DNA from: CAYXZO01 sp964469505
GTDB taxonomy: Bacteria > Fidelibacterota > UBA8477 > JABMPR01
Direction of reading: 5' to 3'
Assembly: GCA_964469505.1 (NCBI GenBank)
Contig: CAYXZO010000037.1
Span: forward strand, 1-22,790
DNA length: 22,790 nucleotides
In this document: one piece after another, positions 8,396 to 16,459 of the stretch
Position numbering within the stretch: position 1 is the stretch's first letter
Layout of the letters: each line of letters starts with the position of its first letter
The notes under the pieces: model-generated
Told to the model about the DNA's origin: nothing
The model's input: only the letters and a program-made list of their open reading frames with translations
Databases searched by the model: none
Translations under genes and position numbers: made by a program

Positions 8396-9262
8396 TCATA
8401 CCTCCCGGACGATTTTCACGCTAGCGCTGGCACCGATGCGAGTGGCTCCCGCTAGACGCATGCGCTGGGCGTCCTCACAGGAGCGAATGCCGCCGGAGGC
8501 CTTAACCCCCATGCGACCGCCCACCACCCGACGCATCAATGCCACGTCTTCTGGGGTAGCCCCGCCGGTGGAAAAACCGGTGGAAGTTTTAACAAAATCG
8601 GCTCCCGCCTGCTGGGCCAGAAGACAACCCTTGATCTTTTCCTCGTCAGTGAGCAGAGAGGTTTCCAGAATAACTTTCAGTATTGCCGGCCTGCCTGCCT
8701 CTTTAACAGCCCGAATATCTTCCCGCACAAAATCGTAATCCCCGGACTTCAGTTTGCCGATATTGATCACCATATCTAGCTCGCTGGCGCCCTCGGCCAC
8801 GGCCTGTCGGGCTTCTTCCGCCTTGATGCGGGTGGTGTTGGCCCCCAAGGGAAACCCTATGACGGCCGTAACTGGAATACCCGTACCCTCCAGTTCCCGT
8901 TTGCACAAAGCCACGTGCACGGGATTGACACATACGCTGGCAAAACCATACTGGCGAGCCTCAGCGCATAAACGCTTTATATCGTCGTCCGTGGCGTCCG
9001 GTTTTAACAAGGTATGGTCAATGATTTTGGCTAGTCCGGGATCGGGGCAGTGAGGACCGAGATGCGCGCCGATGCGGTCGGCGCCATTGCCCACAATCTG
9101 GCGCACCGTTTCGTAATCCCGCTCGGGGCAAAAGTTCTCTTCACAGCTTTTGTAGGCCCAAAAATGCCCGTTAGGGGAAGACGTACGAAGGGCCGTAGTG
9201 CACTGCTCCCCCAATACCTCCTGAACGATGCGCTCGACGATGGTTTCGGAATCCTGGTTCAT
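8396..9262 (-). CDS. deoC: Deoxyribose-phosphate aldolase with N-terminal extension
   Basis: DeoC reversibly cleaves 2-deoxyribose-5-phosphate to glyceraldehyde-3-phosphate and acetaldehyde in deoxynucleoside breakdown. Met at 9262 follows GGGAGGA at good spacing, giving 288 aa; the ATG at 9289 has no such site. The TIM barrel begins around residue 77 ('IIDHTLLKPDAT'). Catalytic residues are visible: Asp163 in 'ELDMVIN', the Schiff-base Lys225 in 'FVKTSTGF' and Lys254 in 'GVKASGGIR'. The 76-residue extension is longer than in compact DeoCs. It carries four cysteines (21, 40, 45, 72), two of them as Cys-x4-Cys, and ends in a 'GADRIGA' segment. It is divergent from menG and directly followed by the membrane-protein gene. 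Confidence 0.95.
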   Translation of the reverse strand: MNQDSETIVERIVQEVLGEQCTTALRTSSPNGHFWAYKSCEENFCPERDYETVRQIVGNGADRIGAHLGPHCPDPGLAKIIDHTLLKPDATDDDIKRLCAEARQYGFASVCVNPVHVALCKRELEGTGIPVTAVIGFPLGANTTRIKAEEARQAVAEGASELDMVINIGKLKSGDYDFVREDIRAVKEAGRPAILKVILETSLLTDEEKIKGCLLAQQAGADFVKTSTGFSTGGATPEDVALMRRVVGGRMGVKASGGIRSCEDAQRMRLAGATRIGASASVKIVREV

Positions 9263-9329
9263 ATCCCATTCCTCCCAAAGAATGTGCACCCGTAAACTAC
9301 TTCCCAGGTTTAAAAATGCTATCTATTAC

Positions 9330-9347
9330 CGGAAAGAAGCTTTTCCG
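9330..9347. promoter_or_regulatory. Inverted repeat in the deoC/menG divergent spacer
   Basis: CGGAAA and TTTCCG form a perfect 6-bp inverted repeat around a 6-base centre, placed between the two divergent starts. It could be an operator for either gene. It is short enough to be chance, and no promoter hexamers can be fixed around it. Confidence 0.25.
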
Positions 9348-9357
9348 TTGGACATAA

Positions 9358-10113
9358 TTGACCCATAATGAAATTAAAAGGATGACCAATCGGCAAACCA
9401 GGTTCATCCATTCAGGCGCCGCTAAAAAGACCCTTGTGCGGCGGATGTTCGACCGCATTGCGGGACACTACGATTTCCTGAATCATCTGTTGAGTCTGGG
9501 GCACGACATTTACTGGCGCCGCAAGCTCACCTCAGCCCTGGCGCCGCAGGAGGGCGAATGGTTGCTGGATGTAGCTACGGGCACGGGCGACCAAGCTCTA
9601 GCTGCCCTGAAACGGGCTGCGGTAAGAGTCGTGGGAGTGGATTTTGCCCGGGAAATGCTGCAAATCGCGGCACAAAAGAAAACCCGCCGGAATATCGGTG
9701 ATACCCTCCAGTTGATCCAGGGAGATGCCGAAAATCTGCCCTTCCCCGACGAAACCTTTCACGCCTTGACCATTTCCTTCGGCATTCGCAACGTGGGGTT
9801 TATGGATCGGGCCTTGGCCGAATTCTTCCGGGTCTTACGGCCCGGTGGTCGGCTGTTAATTCTCGAATTCTCCCGCCCCACCGGGTGGTTCTTTCCCCGT
9901 CTTTACAATTTTTATTTCAACCACTTCCTGCCCTGGCTGGCAGGACTATTCTCCCGCAAGGAAGATTACGAATATCTCCCTGAATCGGTGCGGCATTTTC
10001 CGGAAAGGGACGATTTCCTCCATCTGTTGGAATTACAAGGATTTGAAAACGCTCGCTGTCTGGACTTGACCCGGGGAATCGTGTCCCTGTACCAGGCGGA
10101 AAAGCCTGATTAA
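9358..10113 (+). CDS. menG: Demethylmenaquinone/ubiquinone C-methyltransferase (UbiE/MenG)
   Basis: SAM-dependent methyltransferase that converts demethylmenaquinone to menaquinone (or acts on the ubiquinone precursor). The family signatures are in place over 251 residues: 'MFDRIAGHYDFLN' (30-42), SAM motif I 'LLDVATGTGD' (69-78), 'GDAENLPFPDETF' (122-134), 'SFGIRNV' (140-146), 'RVLRPGGRLLILEFS' (158-172) and 'YEYLPESVRHFP' (204-215). The reading begins with TTG at 9358. ATG at 9382 (residue 9) is an alternative, but its AAAAGG site abuts the codon with no spacer, so the start is uncertain. Lack of other quinone genes leaves the substrate open; menaquinone is more likely in a lineage of this type, and UbiE would be equally compatible with the sequence. 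Confidence 0.93.
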   Translation: MTHNEIKRMTNRQTRFIHSGAAKKTLVRRMFDRIAGHYDFLNHLLSLGHDIYWRRKLTSALAPQEGEWLLDVATGTGDQALAALKRAAVRVVGVDFAREMLQIAAQKKTRRNIGDTLQLIQGDAENLPFPDETFHALTISFGIRNVGFMDRALAEFFRVLRPGGRLLILEFSRPTGWFFPRLYNFYFNHFLPWLAGLFSRKEDYEYLPESVRHFPERDDFLHLLELQGFENARCLDLTRGIVSLYQAEKPD

Positions 10114-10272
10114 AAACCTGCGCCCGCTCAAGCTTAAACCTGGGTTTATCCCTGAACTAACCCAAAGTGCCGATTCGGGGTATCTCCTTTGGACTGCCGG
10201 AGTGGGGGATTTTTCTTAGCATTCATCTACTAACTACAATTCGTCGTCAGAAAAGTAATGTGCCGCTGAGGT

Positions 10273-10356
10273 ATGGCCTTTGATTGCAGCACTCTTTTTG
10301 TTGATGATACGCTTCTGACGCTGATTACCAGGCTGAAAAGCTACCAAAAGAATTAG
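10273..10356 (+). pseudogene. 3' remnant of a second lipoprotein gene
   Basis: The last 27 codons of an open frame here end 'DTLLTLITRLKSY' plus four residues and a stop. The lipoprotein at 6407-7012 ends with the same 13 residues plus three more. Most of the matching codons differ only at silent positions, so this is an old duplicate that was kept under protein-level selection. Upstream, the same frame is closed by a TGA at 10267. A weak out-of-frame similarity ('GVG' near 10199-10207) may be further debris. As in the intact pair, the stop is exactly two bases from the stop of the convergent membrane-protein gene. The rest of the lipoprotein gene is missing, its place taken by menG and a short spacer. 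Whether the 27-codon frame is ever translated cannot be judged. Confidence 0.7.
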
Positions 10357-10358
10357 AT

Positions 10359-11687
10359 CTAAAATCTGACGTTAACTAATGCTCCCCAATGCCATTTTTC
10401 CCTGCCGGGAATTGCTTGCGGTAAAAGCTGGATTTTTACTGCGGAGTGGTCTTGTTTCCCTGACTTCCTATGGCCAGCTCTGCTCTGCGATTCATTTATT
10501 TGGCGGTGCAAGGCCCAAAGCCAGCCCCCTAGCGTGGACGCCACAGACACACTGCGCACGAAGGGATTGTCAAAATCAAGCTTCAGCAGATATCCGACGC
10601 CATACCAGGCGGACAAGCCGGCCACCCCACCCAACTGGGTTATATAAGCTTGATTAAGGTTCAGGTTAAACTTCTCGATTACCCGTAAAGCATAATAAAC
10701 AATTCCGTTCAAGGTCAGAAGATCCACTAAATCTCGTTTTACCTCATCTCTTTCCGACATAAGATCAAGCCTCAGCAAACGCTTTAAATGGTAAGCCACG
10801 AGCAGCGCTTCAATGCCTGCGGCCCGGAAAAGCATGGCATCGCCGGAAGTAATCTCGTGGTTCCTAACCCTGGTGCGGAGCCCGAAATAAGCCAGAGCGG
10901 CACCGGAATACCAGGCCAGATTGAAATAGCGCTTAGCCAGCTCTTCCCGTTCAGGATCATCCACCGTATCCCAAAAGTACATCACGTACAGCTTGTAACC
11001 CTCATAAGCCCCCAGGTAGAGCGACATGTGGAGCAGCATACTTTGACCATCGGCCAGATCGCCGGTCACCCGTAAATTGTTATACTGCTTTTGGCCCCAT
11101 TTAATCCCCAATGGGGCCGTCAACATCATATAGGAGATGAAAATCTTACGGTCGGGGTCGAACTTGTCCCAGTTATCGGAGCCCGCCAGCGAGTAGAGCG
11201 GCAAAATCGATCCCACCACCAGCTCCAGACCGGACATTTCCGAATAGTACTGAGCTAAGGTATAAGTTTTTTGGGGGGGCTTGACGAATCCTATATAGTA
11301 ACCGATACCAACGGCTAATAATTGACTGCCGAGATAAACCGAGGGTGATTCGGCGCCCAGCACATATGGAATTCCAAACCCGTAGAGGGCGTTCCCCAGC
11401 AGCATATTGCGATACAACGACAACCAACGAGCCCGCCGTGGATTTACTCCCGGCAGGAAGGTGGAACCAGATGTTTTCTCTAGGCGTCTAGTCTGAGTTT
11501 CCTTTGTGATCGGGCGCCGGTTCTTGATAAGCTCCAGCAGCGCTTTTTCTTCCGTAGAAATTACACTGTCGGCCAACGCTGAACGGTAAGCCTTGAGGTA
11601 AAGTGAATCGGTAACACTCCCCTCCGGCTGCTGCCCCACAAGCAGCACGGGTACTAACCAGCTTATGCATAAGAATCGCTTAATCAT
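10359..11687 (-). CDS. Secreted/membrane protein, paralogue of the 7015-8391 product (copy 2)
   Basis: Met at 11687 follows AGGAG with a four-base spacer, giving 442 aa; an ATG at 11711 would add eight residues in front of the signal peptide and is less likely. Residues 1-18 are a signal peptide. 'ADSVISTEEKALLELIKNR' (39-57) matches the same acidic helix in copy 1. A linker follows, then a region highly similar to copy 1: 'LYRNMLLGNALYG', 'DNWDKFDPDRK', 'YMM..APLGIKWGQ', 'ITQLGGVAGLS.W.G.GY'. The C-terminus 'WHWGALVNVRF' again ends in Phe. The gene lacks the deoC partner of copy 1 and stands alone downstream of its own spacer. Conserved Asn/Trp/Asp clusters shared by the copies hint at a common binding or folding role; function is unknown. 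Confidence 0.78.
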   Translation of the reverse strand: MIKRFLCISWLVPVLLVGQQPEGSVTDSLYLKAYRSALADSVISTEEKALLELIKNRRPITKETQTRRLEKTSGSTFLPGVNPRRARWLSLYRNMLLGNALYGFGIPYVLGAESPSVYLGSQLLAVGIGYYIGFVKPPQKTYTLAQYYSEMSGLELVVGSILPLYSLAGSDNWDKFDPDRKIFISYMMLTAPLGIKWGQKQYNNLRVTGDLADGQSMLLHMSLYLGAYEGYKLYVMYFWDTVDDPEREELAKRYFNLAWYSGAALAYFGLRTRVRNHEITSGDAMLFRAAGIEALLVAYHLKRLLRLDLMSERDEVKRDLVDLLTLNGIVYYALRVIEKFNLNLNQAYITQLGGVAGLSAWYGVGYLLKLDFDNPFVRSVSVASTLGGWLWALHRQINESQSRAGHRKSGKQDHSAVKIQLLPQAIPGREKWHWGALVNVRF

Positions 11688-11720
11688 GGAACTCCTGGTG
11701 TTGCAACTCATCTCACACCG

Positions 11721-11749
11721 CTAATATGCTTATTACACCGACGCTGGAA
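11721..11749 (-). promoter_or_regulatory. Possible sigma70-type promoter for membrane-protein copy 2
   Basis: On the minus strand TTCCAG and TATTAG are separated by 17 bases, ending 33 bases before the ATG at 11687. The hexamers are only moderate matches. It is the best-spaced pair I saw in the 234-base spacer, which otherwise shows no gene. Confidence 0.28.
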
Positions 11750-11945
11750 GATTGCCGTCTTTAACCCAATATTACCCGAGTAAAATACCAGGCGATGGTC
11801 TCTCTATTCCAGCCAGCACTTATTCTCTTCCGAAGTTTGAACATTTGAAAATTATTTACCGGATTGAAAAAAGCTATCCTTCTAAACGAGTTACCTTTTC
11901 CCCTAAGTCGGAGAGAAGAGCACAGGTCTCAGGTAGAAAACTAGA

Positions 11946-12959
11946 TCAGGGGCCGCTGGAAGCTGAAGTAATTATCAGCGGTACTTGCGCCTCCGTGCGT
12001 TGATCCAGCGGGATCCGAGACAGGATTTTTTGCAAACGCAAAAAATAGGGATCGTTACCGGCCACCAGGGGTACCTGGCCACGGGCAATTCGGGGAAAAG
12101 ACTCGATGGCTGCCAGCGGTTTGCGCGTCACTAGGACGTATAGACTTTCGTGGGTAACCCGTCGCCTCGCCAGGGGCTGGACCCGCAAGTGAAATCCCCG
12201 GCGGCGCTGAGCTGGGGTGGGGATTTCAACGGTCTGGTCAGCGGCCAGGGAGACCTGGGCCAGGTCAGGGTGGGGATACACTAGTAGCACCTGTCCGTCG
12301 GCCATAAAATCGAAAACGTATAGATAGCCCGGGCGGCTGCAGCGCACTTTAAGAATGACTTCATCGCCAGCATGAAGCAGGTTGTCATCAACCCAGGCCC
12401 GAACGACAAAAGAGGGATCGGGTTCCCCGATCACGGTTTCGACTTTGAACTTGCCCTGCAGATGATAGCGAAAATCGCCGCCGTGGAGGGGTATAATTTC
12501 ATCTTTGAGAATCACCTCCTCCACCACGTTACCTAGCTGGGTAGTGATTATGAAGGAGCTGAACAGGGCCTGATCTTGCAGAGAGTCGCCCCGGAGTACG
12601 GCATTCAAGCCGGCGACGTTAGCTCGCAACGGCAGGACTTTCTCAATGGCCGCTTGCCGGGCTCCGTTAAGTAACGCCAGCCGGGCCACAGCCGGGGCAG
12701 TGGTTTTAGGGAAAAGGGCAGTGGTATCTACCAAAACCCAACCATCTCCCAAGAGGTTGAGCTGCCCCACCAGGGAGCTATCAGTTTCTCCTCTCGCCGT
12801 AGCTTTATCTAGTTCTCCCAGCGCCCTTTCTGCTATGGTGATGGCCTTGGCGGGGGCAGTCGGTTTGGAAGTGGAACTACAAGCGGTTACGAATAAAACT
12901 GACCAAAAGCCGACCAGGATCAGCTTCAGCCCCGCACTTTTCATTCGGAGAATCATCAT
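11946..12959 (-). CDS. Lipoprotein with C-terminal DUF4384 domain
   Basis: 337 residues. The leader ends in 'LFVTAC', a good lipobox with Cys27 as lipid anchor. The segment about 92-172 ('LNGARQAAIEKVLPLRANV' through 'GKFKVETVIG') resembles the small LPP20/FlgT-N-like domain often placed before DUF4384. DUF4384 itself covers about 183-290, with 'SRPGYLYVFDFMADGQVLLVYPH' as its usual core. Such proteins are envelope-associated and poorly characterised. The gene starts 16 bases after the gpmA stop on the same strand, so it probably shares its transcript. No ribosome site is seen before Met at 12959, 12956 or 12944; the last would give the most typical leader. Confidence 0.82.
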   Translation of the reverse strand: MMILRMKSAGLKLILVGFWSVLFVTACSSTSKPTAPAKAITIAERALGELDKATARGETDSSLVGQLNLLGDGWVLVDTTALFPKTTAPAVARLALLNGARQAAIEKVLPLRANVAGLNAVLRGDSLQDQALFSSFIITTQLGNVVEEVILKDEIIPLHGGDFRYHLQGKFKVETVIGEPDPSFVVRAWVDDNLLHAGDEVILKVRCSRPGYLYVFDFMADGQVLLVYPHPDLAQVSLAADQTVEIPTPAQRRRGFHLRVQPLARRRVTHESLYVLVTRKPLAAIESFPRIARGQVPLVAGNDPYFLRLQKILSRIPLDQRTEAQVPLIITSASSGP

Positions 12960-12975
12960 CAGGAGATTTATTGCT

Positions 12976-13722
12976 TTACTTTGCTTTGCCCTGGGCGGCC
13001 ACGGACTGGATAGCCGCCTGGATCTTGGCCTGATCGCCCAGGTAGTAATGACGAATGGGTTTAAGGTCGTCTTCCAGCTCGTAGATCAAAGGAACTCCGG
13101 TGGGGATGTTCAGGTGCACAATTTCATCATCGGGAATTTTGTCCAGGTATTTTACCAGAGCCCGCAGGCTGTTACCGTGGGCCACGATGATGATCCGCTG
13201 GTCGGCTTCCAGGGCTGGTACCACCCGCCGGTGCCAGAACGGCAGGAATCGTTCCACCGTATCTTTCAGGCATTCCGTCAGCGGGATTTCTTCCGGACTC
13301 AGGTTGGCATAGCGCGGGTCACGCCCGGGGTAGCGCTCATCATCCTTGGTCAGGGCCGGAGGTCGCACGTCGTAAGATCGACGCCACAACAGAACCTGCT
13401 CTTCGCCATGTTTGCGGGCCGTTTCAGCCTTGTTCAGCCCCTGTAGCGCACCGTAGTGCCGTTCGTTCAGCCGCCAGGAGCGATAAACGGGAATCCACAT
13501 GAGATCCATCTCTTCCAAGATGATCCACAACGTCTTAATGGCCCGTTTCAGCACGGAAGTAAAGGCCACATCGAAGGTGTAGCCCTCCTCCTTTAATAGA
13601 CGACCCGCCTCGTGAGCCTCCGCCACACCCTTGGCGGTCAGATCAACATCCGTCCACCCGGTGAAACGATTCTCCAGATTCCAGATGCTTTCGCCATGGC
13701 GGACTAAGACCAATTTTTTCAT
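12976..13722 (-). CDS. gpmA: 2,3-bisphosphoglycerate-dependent phosphoglycerate mutase
   Basis: Glycolytic enzyme that interconverts 3- and 2-phosphoglycerate through a phosphohistidine. The 248-residue length is standard. Catalytic His9 sits in 'LVRHGES', 'RFTGWTDVDLT' follows, acid/base Glu87 is in 'RLNERHYG', and the second histidine, His182, is in 'VAHGNSLRA'. The start ATG follows GGGAG with a five-base spacer. It lies 51 bases downstream of the M32 carboxypeptidase gene and 16 bases upstream of the DUF4384 lipoprotein gene, all on the minus strand. Confidence 0.97.
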   Translation of the reverse strand: MKKLVLVRHGESIWNLENRFTGWTDVDLTAKGVAEAHEAGRLLKEEGYTFDVAFTSVLKRAIKTLWIILEEMDLMWIPVYRSWRLNERHYGALQGLNKAETARKHGEEQVLLWRRSYDVRPPALTKDDERYPGRDPRYANLSPEEIPLTECLKDTVERFLPFWHRRVVPALEADQRIIIVAHGNSLRALVKYLDKIPDDEIVHLNIPTGVPLIYELEDDLKPIRHYYLGDQAKIQAAIQSVAAQGKAK

Positions 13723-13773
13723 GGTACTCCCATTCCCCTCTGCTTTGGGTTGGTGATGATTATTCCCCCAGAA

Positions 13774-15288
13774 TCAAAGGTTGTAAATCTCGCTGTATTT
13801 CTCTTCAATATAGGCCAGAAATGGTTCCGCCGAGAGGGGTTGGCCGGTGACGTGTTGCACCAGCTCCTCCGCGGTCATAGCCCGGCCCACACGGTGAATC
13901 TTTTCCCGCAGCCATTCCCGGAGAGCCCCGAAATGTCCGTGGGCGATCTGATCGTCCAGATCTCCCAGTTCCGCCTGGGCCTGCTTGAAAAATTGAACAC
14001 TATAAAGATTGCCCAGCGTGTAGGTAGGGAAGTACCCGATGGCGCCGAAAGACCAGTGCACATCCTGCATGACTCCTTCCGCTACCGTACGCGGTCGGAT
14101 CCCCAGGTACTTCTCCATCAGATCGTCCCACCGGTTGGGTAGTTCTGCCACCGACAATTCGTCGTTGATCAGCTTCTTTTCCAGCTCAAAACGCAATACG
14201 ATGTGCAGATTGTACGTGGCCTCATCGGCTTCCACCCGAATGAAACTGGGCTGGACCTTGTTCATGGCCCGGTACAGCTCTTCCCAGGAGAGATCCTTAA
14301 GCTGTTCCGGGAAAAACTGCTGCAACTTAGGAAAAGCGAATTGCCAGAACGGCTTGCTTAACCCCACTAGATTCTCCCACAGGCGACTTTGGCTTTCGTG
14401 AATTCCCAGGGACGTGGCTTCGCCAAAAGGCGTGCCATAGGCTTCCGGATCCAGCCCCTGTTCATAAAGCCCATGGCCCCCTTCGTGGAGGGAACTGAGG
14501 AGCGCCGACTTCAGATCATCGGGATAGAGACGGGTAGTGATCCTTACATCGGTGGGATGGGTGGAGGTGGTGAAGGGATGGGCTGAGCGATCCTGGCGGC
14601 CCCGTTTGAGGTCGAACCCGATGGCCCGCAGCATCTCCATCCCGAAATTCCACTGCTTGTCAATATCGTATTCGTTTTTCAACACGCGGTTATTCACCCG
14701 ATGCTTAACGTCCTGGAGGCGTTCGATGAAGGGAACCAGACGCTCCCGCAAGCGGGTGAACAACGGCTCTAAGCGGGCGGTGGTCATGCCCGGCTCGTAT
14801 TCGTCCAGCAGCGTATCGTAAAGCGGTTCTCCCCGGTTGAGGTATTTGGCCTCGCGTTTTTTTAGTTCAACCATCTTGGCCAGGTAGGGCTTGAAGGCCT
14901 CGAAATCGTTGTTTTTTCGGGCTTTGGTCCACACCTGTTGGGAAATGCTGGCGTGGTGTGCCAGTTCGTTTACGAAAGCGGAAGGCAAGGCCGCCGCGCG
15001 GAAATAATCACGCCAGATCTCCCGCACTAATCGCTTCTGGCGGGGCTCCAGACCGGTGGCGATTATCTCGCCAGAATCCAGGTCCACTAGCTCCTTCAAG
15101 GCGGAGCGAAATTCTTTGCTCACCAGCTTTTCGTGGGCCAGGCTGGTAAGAAAGGCTATTTGCTCGGCCCGGGCGGCTCCCGCACCTTCCGGCATGTACG
15201 TTTCCTGATCCCAGCTCAGCAATGCCCCCGCGCTGCGCAAATAAGCGATGTTTTTCAATTCTTTAAGAACAGCAGCCAGTCCATCCAT
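13774..15288 (-). CDS. M32 family metallocarboxypeptidase (Taq type)
   Basis: Zinc carboxypeptidase that removes C-terminal residues from peptides in the cytoplasm. The 504-residue protein has the M32 signatures in order: 'HPF' (237-239), 'DVRITTR' (247-253), the zinc site 'HEGGH' (268-272), 'GIHESQSR' (295-302) with the third ligand region, 'RVEADEATYNLH' (351-362) and 'GVMQDVHW' (405-412). No signal peptide is present. It heads the minus-strand cluster with gpmA and the DUF4384 gene. The ribosome site is weak (AGGGG rather far upstream of ATG). In the spacer toward the divergent oxidoreductase gene no strong promoter stands out. Confidence 0.95.
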   Translation of the reverse strand: MDGLAAVLKELKNIAYLRSAGALLSWDQETYMPEGAGAARAEQIAFLTSLAHEKLVSKEFRSALKELVDLDSGEIIATGLEPRQKRLVREIWRDYFRAAALPSAFVNELAHHASISQQVWTKARKNNDFEAFKPYLAKMVELKKREAKYLNRGEPLYDTLLDEYEPGMTTARLEPLFTRLRERLVPFIERLQDVKHRVNNRVLKNEYDIDKQWNFGMEMLRAIGFDLKRGRQDRSAHPFTTSTHPTDVRITTRLYPDDLKSALLSSLHEGGHGLYEQGLDPEAYGTPFGEATSLGIHESQSRLWENLVGLSKPFWQFAFPKLQQFFPEQLKDLSWEELYRAMNKVQPSFIRVEADEATYNLHIVLRFELEKKLINDELSVAELPNRWDDLMEKYLGIRPRTVAEGVMQDVHWSFGAIGYFPTYTLGNLYSVQFFKQAQAELGDLDDQIAHGHFGALREWLREKIHRVGRAMTAEELVQHVTGQPLSAEPFLAYIEEKYSEIYNL

Positions 15289-15478
15289 CTTGTTTCATCT
15301 ACCCCTGATTATTGCATTTTGATTATCGGCAAATTAGACACGGTTCTCACAGGGGCCAAACCTTATTTGAAATTCCGGCAAAAGCAACTCCATAACCACC
15401 CTAAACGTGCTGTAAATCACTTTCTCGGCTGGTGGGGATTTCTGATGCGTCGCTCAGTTGTGTCCCTAAATTTGGAGG

Positions 15479-16459
15479 ATGTTTGCCACAAAGAAACTGA
15501 AAGCCGTGGTCCTGGGTGTCGGTCACATGGGTACACTCCACGCCAAGCACCTGAAAACTCATCCTCAATGGGAACTGAGTGGAGTTTACGATCTCCGGGA
15601 GGACGTGGCAAAAAACCTGGCCCAGGAGCTGGAGACGCAGGCCCTACGTTCCCTGGCTGAGGTCTGGGAAAGGGCCGAGGCCGTATTTATCGCCACCCCC
15701 ACCGCCAGCCACTACGAACTGGCTTCCCAGGCCCTGGAACAGGGCTGTCATGTTTTCATAGAGAAACCCATGACCACTACTGTGGATGAAGCTCGGGCCC
15801 TAGTGGAGCAGGCGATCCGAGTTGACAAGAAAATTCAGGTGGGGCATATCGAGCGTTTCAATCCTGCCTTGGAAGCCATTCGCGGCATTGCCCTCCAGCC
15901 GCGCTTCATCGAAGCGCACCGCTTGGCTCCCTTCGTGCCTCGGGGAATGGGCAACGACGTCGTAAGCGAGAACATGATCCATGACATAGATATTCTACTG
16001 AACCTGGTGGGCTCCCCGCTGAAAAAAGTCTCTGCCACCGGCGTGGCGGTGGTGGGCCGCTTTGCCGATATCGCCAACGCCCGTCTGGAATTCGCCAACG
16101 GTTGTATCGCCAACGTTACGGCCAGCCGCATCTCCCTGCAGAAAATGCGGAAAATGCGAATATTCCAGGAAAAATCCTACCTGACGCTGGATTTTCTTCA
16201 AGGTTTTGCCGAGGTGTACCAACTGGTGGCAAATGCAACTAAAGTCGAAGCCGACCGTCTGATTCCCCTGGAAGGTACCGGGAAGTACATCGCCTATCGT
16301 AAACTGTCCGTTCCCGCCACAGACGCTTTATCCGCCGAGCAAACCGCTTTTGCTAGGGCCATTCTGGAAGACCGAGCCCCCTTGATCGATGGTCAAGCCG
16401 GGTTGCAAGCTATTAAAGCTGCAGCCCTTATTCGACAGGAACTACAACCACATCTATGA
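15479..16459 (+). CDS. Gfo/Idh/MocA oxidoreductase, candidate GnnA (UDP-GlcNAc 3-dehydrogenase)
   Basis: The 326-residue product has the Rossmann signature 'GVGHMG' (13-18), the catalytic 'EKP' (95-97) and a 'MIHDIDI' segment (166-171) typical of Gfo/Idh proteins. Its stop overlaps the lpxB start as ATGA, so the two are translationally coupled. In bacteria with 3-amino-sugar lipid A, GnnA belongs to this family and lies beside lpxA/lpxB (established knowledge). That context makes GnnA the best guess, but the partner transaminase GnnB and lpxA are not in the window, and other sugar dehydrogenase roles remain open. The GGAGG site directly abuts the ATG, an unusually short spacing; no better in-frame start is visible. 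Confidence 0.85.
   Translation: MFATKKLKAVVLGVGHMGTLHAKHLKTHPQWELSGVYDLREDVAKNLAQELETQALRSLAEVWERAEAVFIATPTASHYELASQALEQGCHVFIEKPMTTTVDEARALVEQAIRVDKKIQVGHIERFNPALEAIRGIALQPRFIEAHRLAPFVPRGMGNDVVSENMIHDIDILLNLVGSPLKKVSATGVAVVGRFADIANARLEFANGCIANVTASRISLQKMRKMRIFQEKSYLTLDFLQGFAEVYQLVANATKVEADRLIPLEGTGKYIAYRKLSVPATDALSAEQTAFARAILEDRAPLIDGQAGLQAIKAAALIRQELQPHL

Noticed and set aside
10135..10148. TAAACC/GGTTTA palindrome after menG as a terminator
   Set aside because: The loop would be only two bases and there is no T-run.
12646..13446. 266-codon plus-strand frame across gpmA and the DUF4384 gene
   Set aside because: Antisense to two well-supported genes; product is low-complexity and shows no family motif or ribosome site.
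15133..15660. 175-codon plus-strand frame over the M32 / oxidoreductase spacer
   Set aside because: Overlaps the start of both real genes and reads as out-of-frame translation of the oxidoreductase gene.
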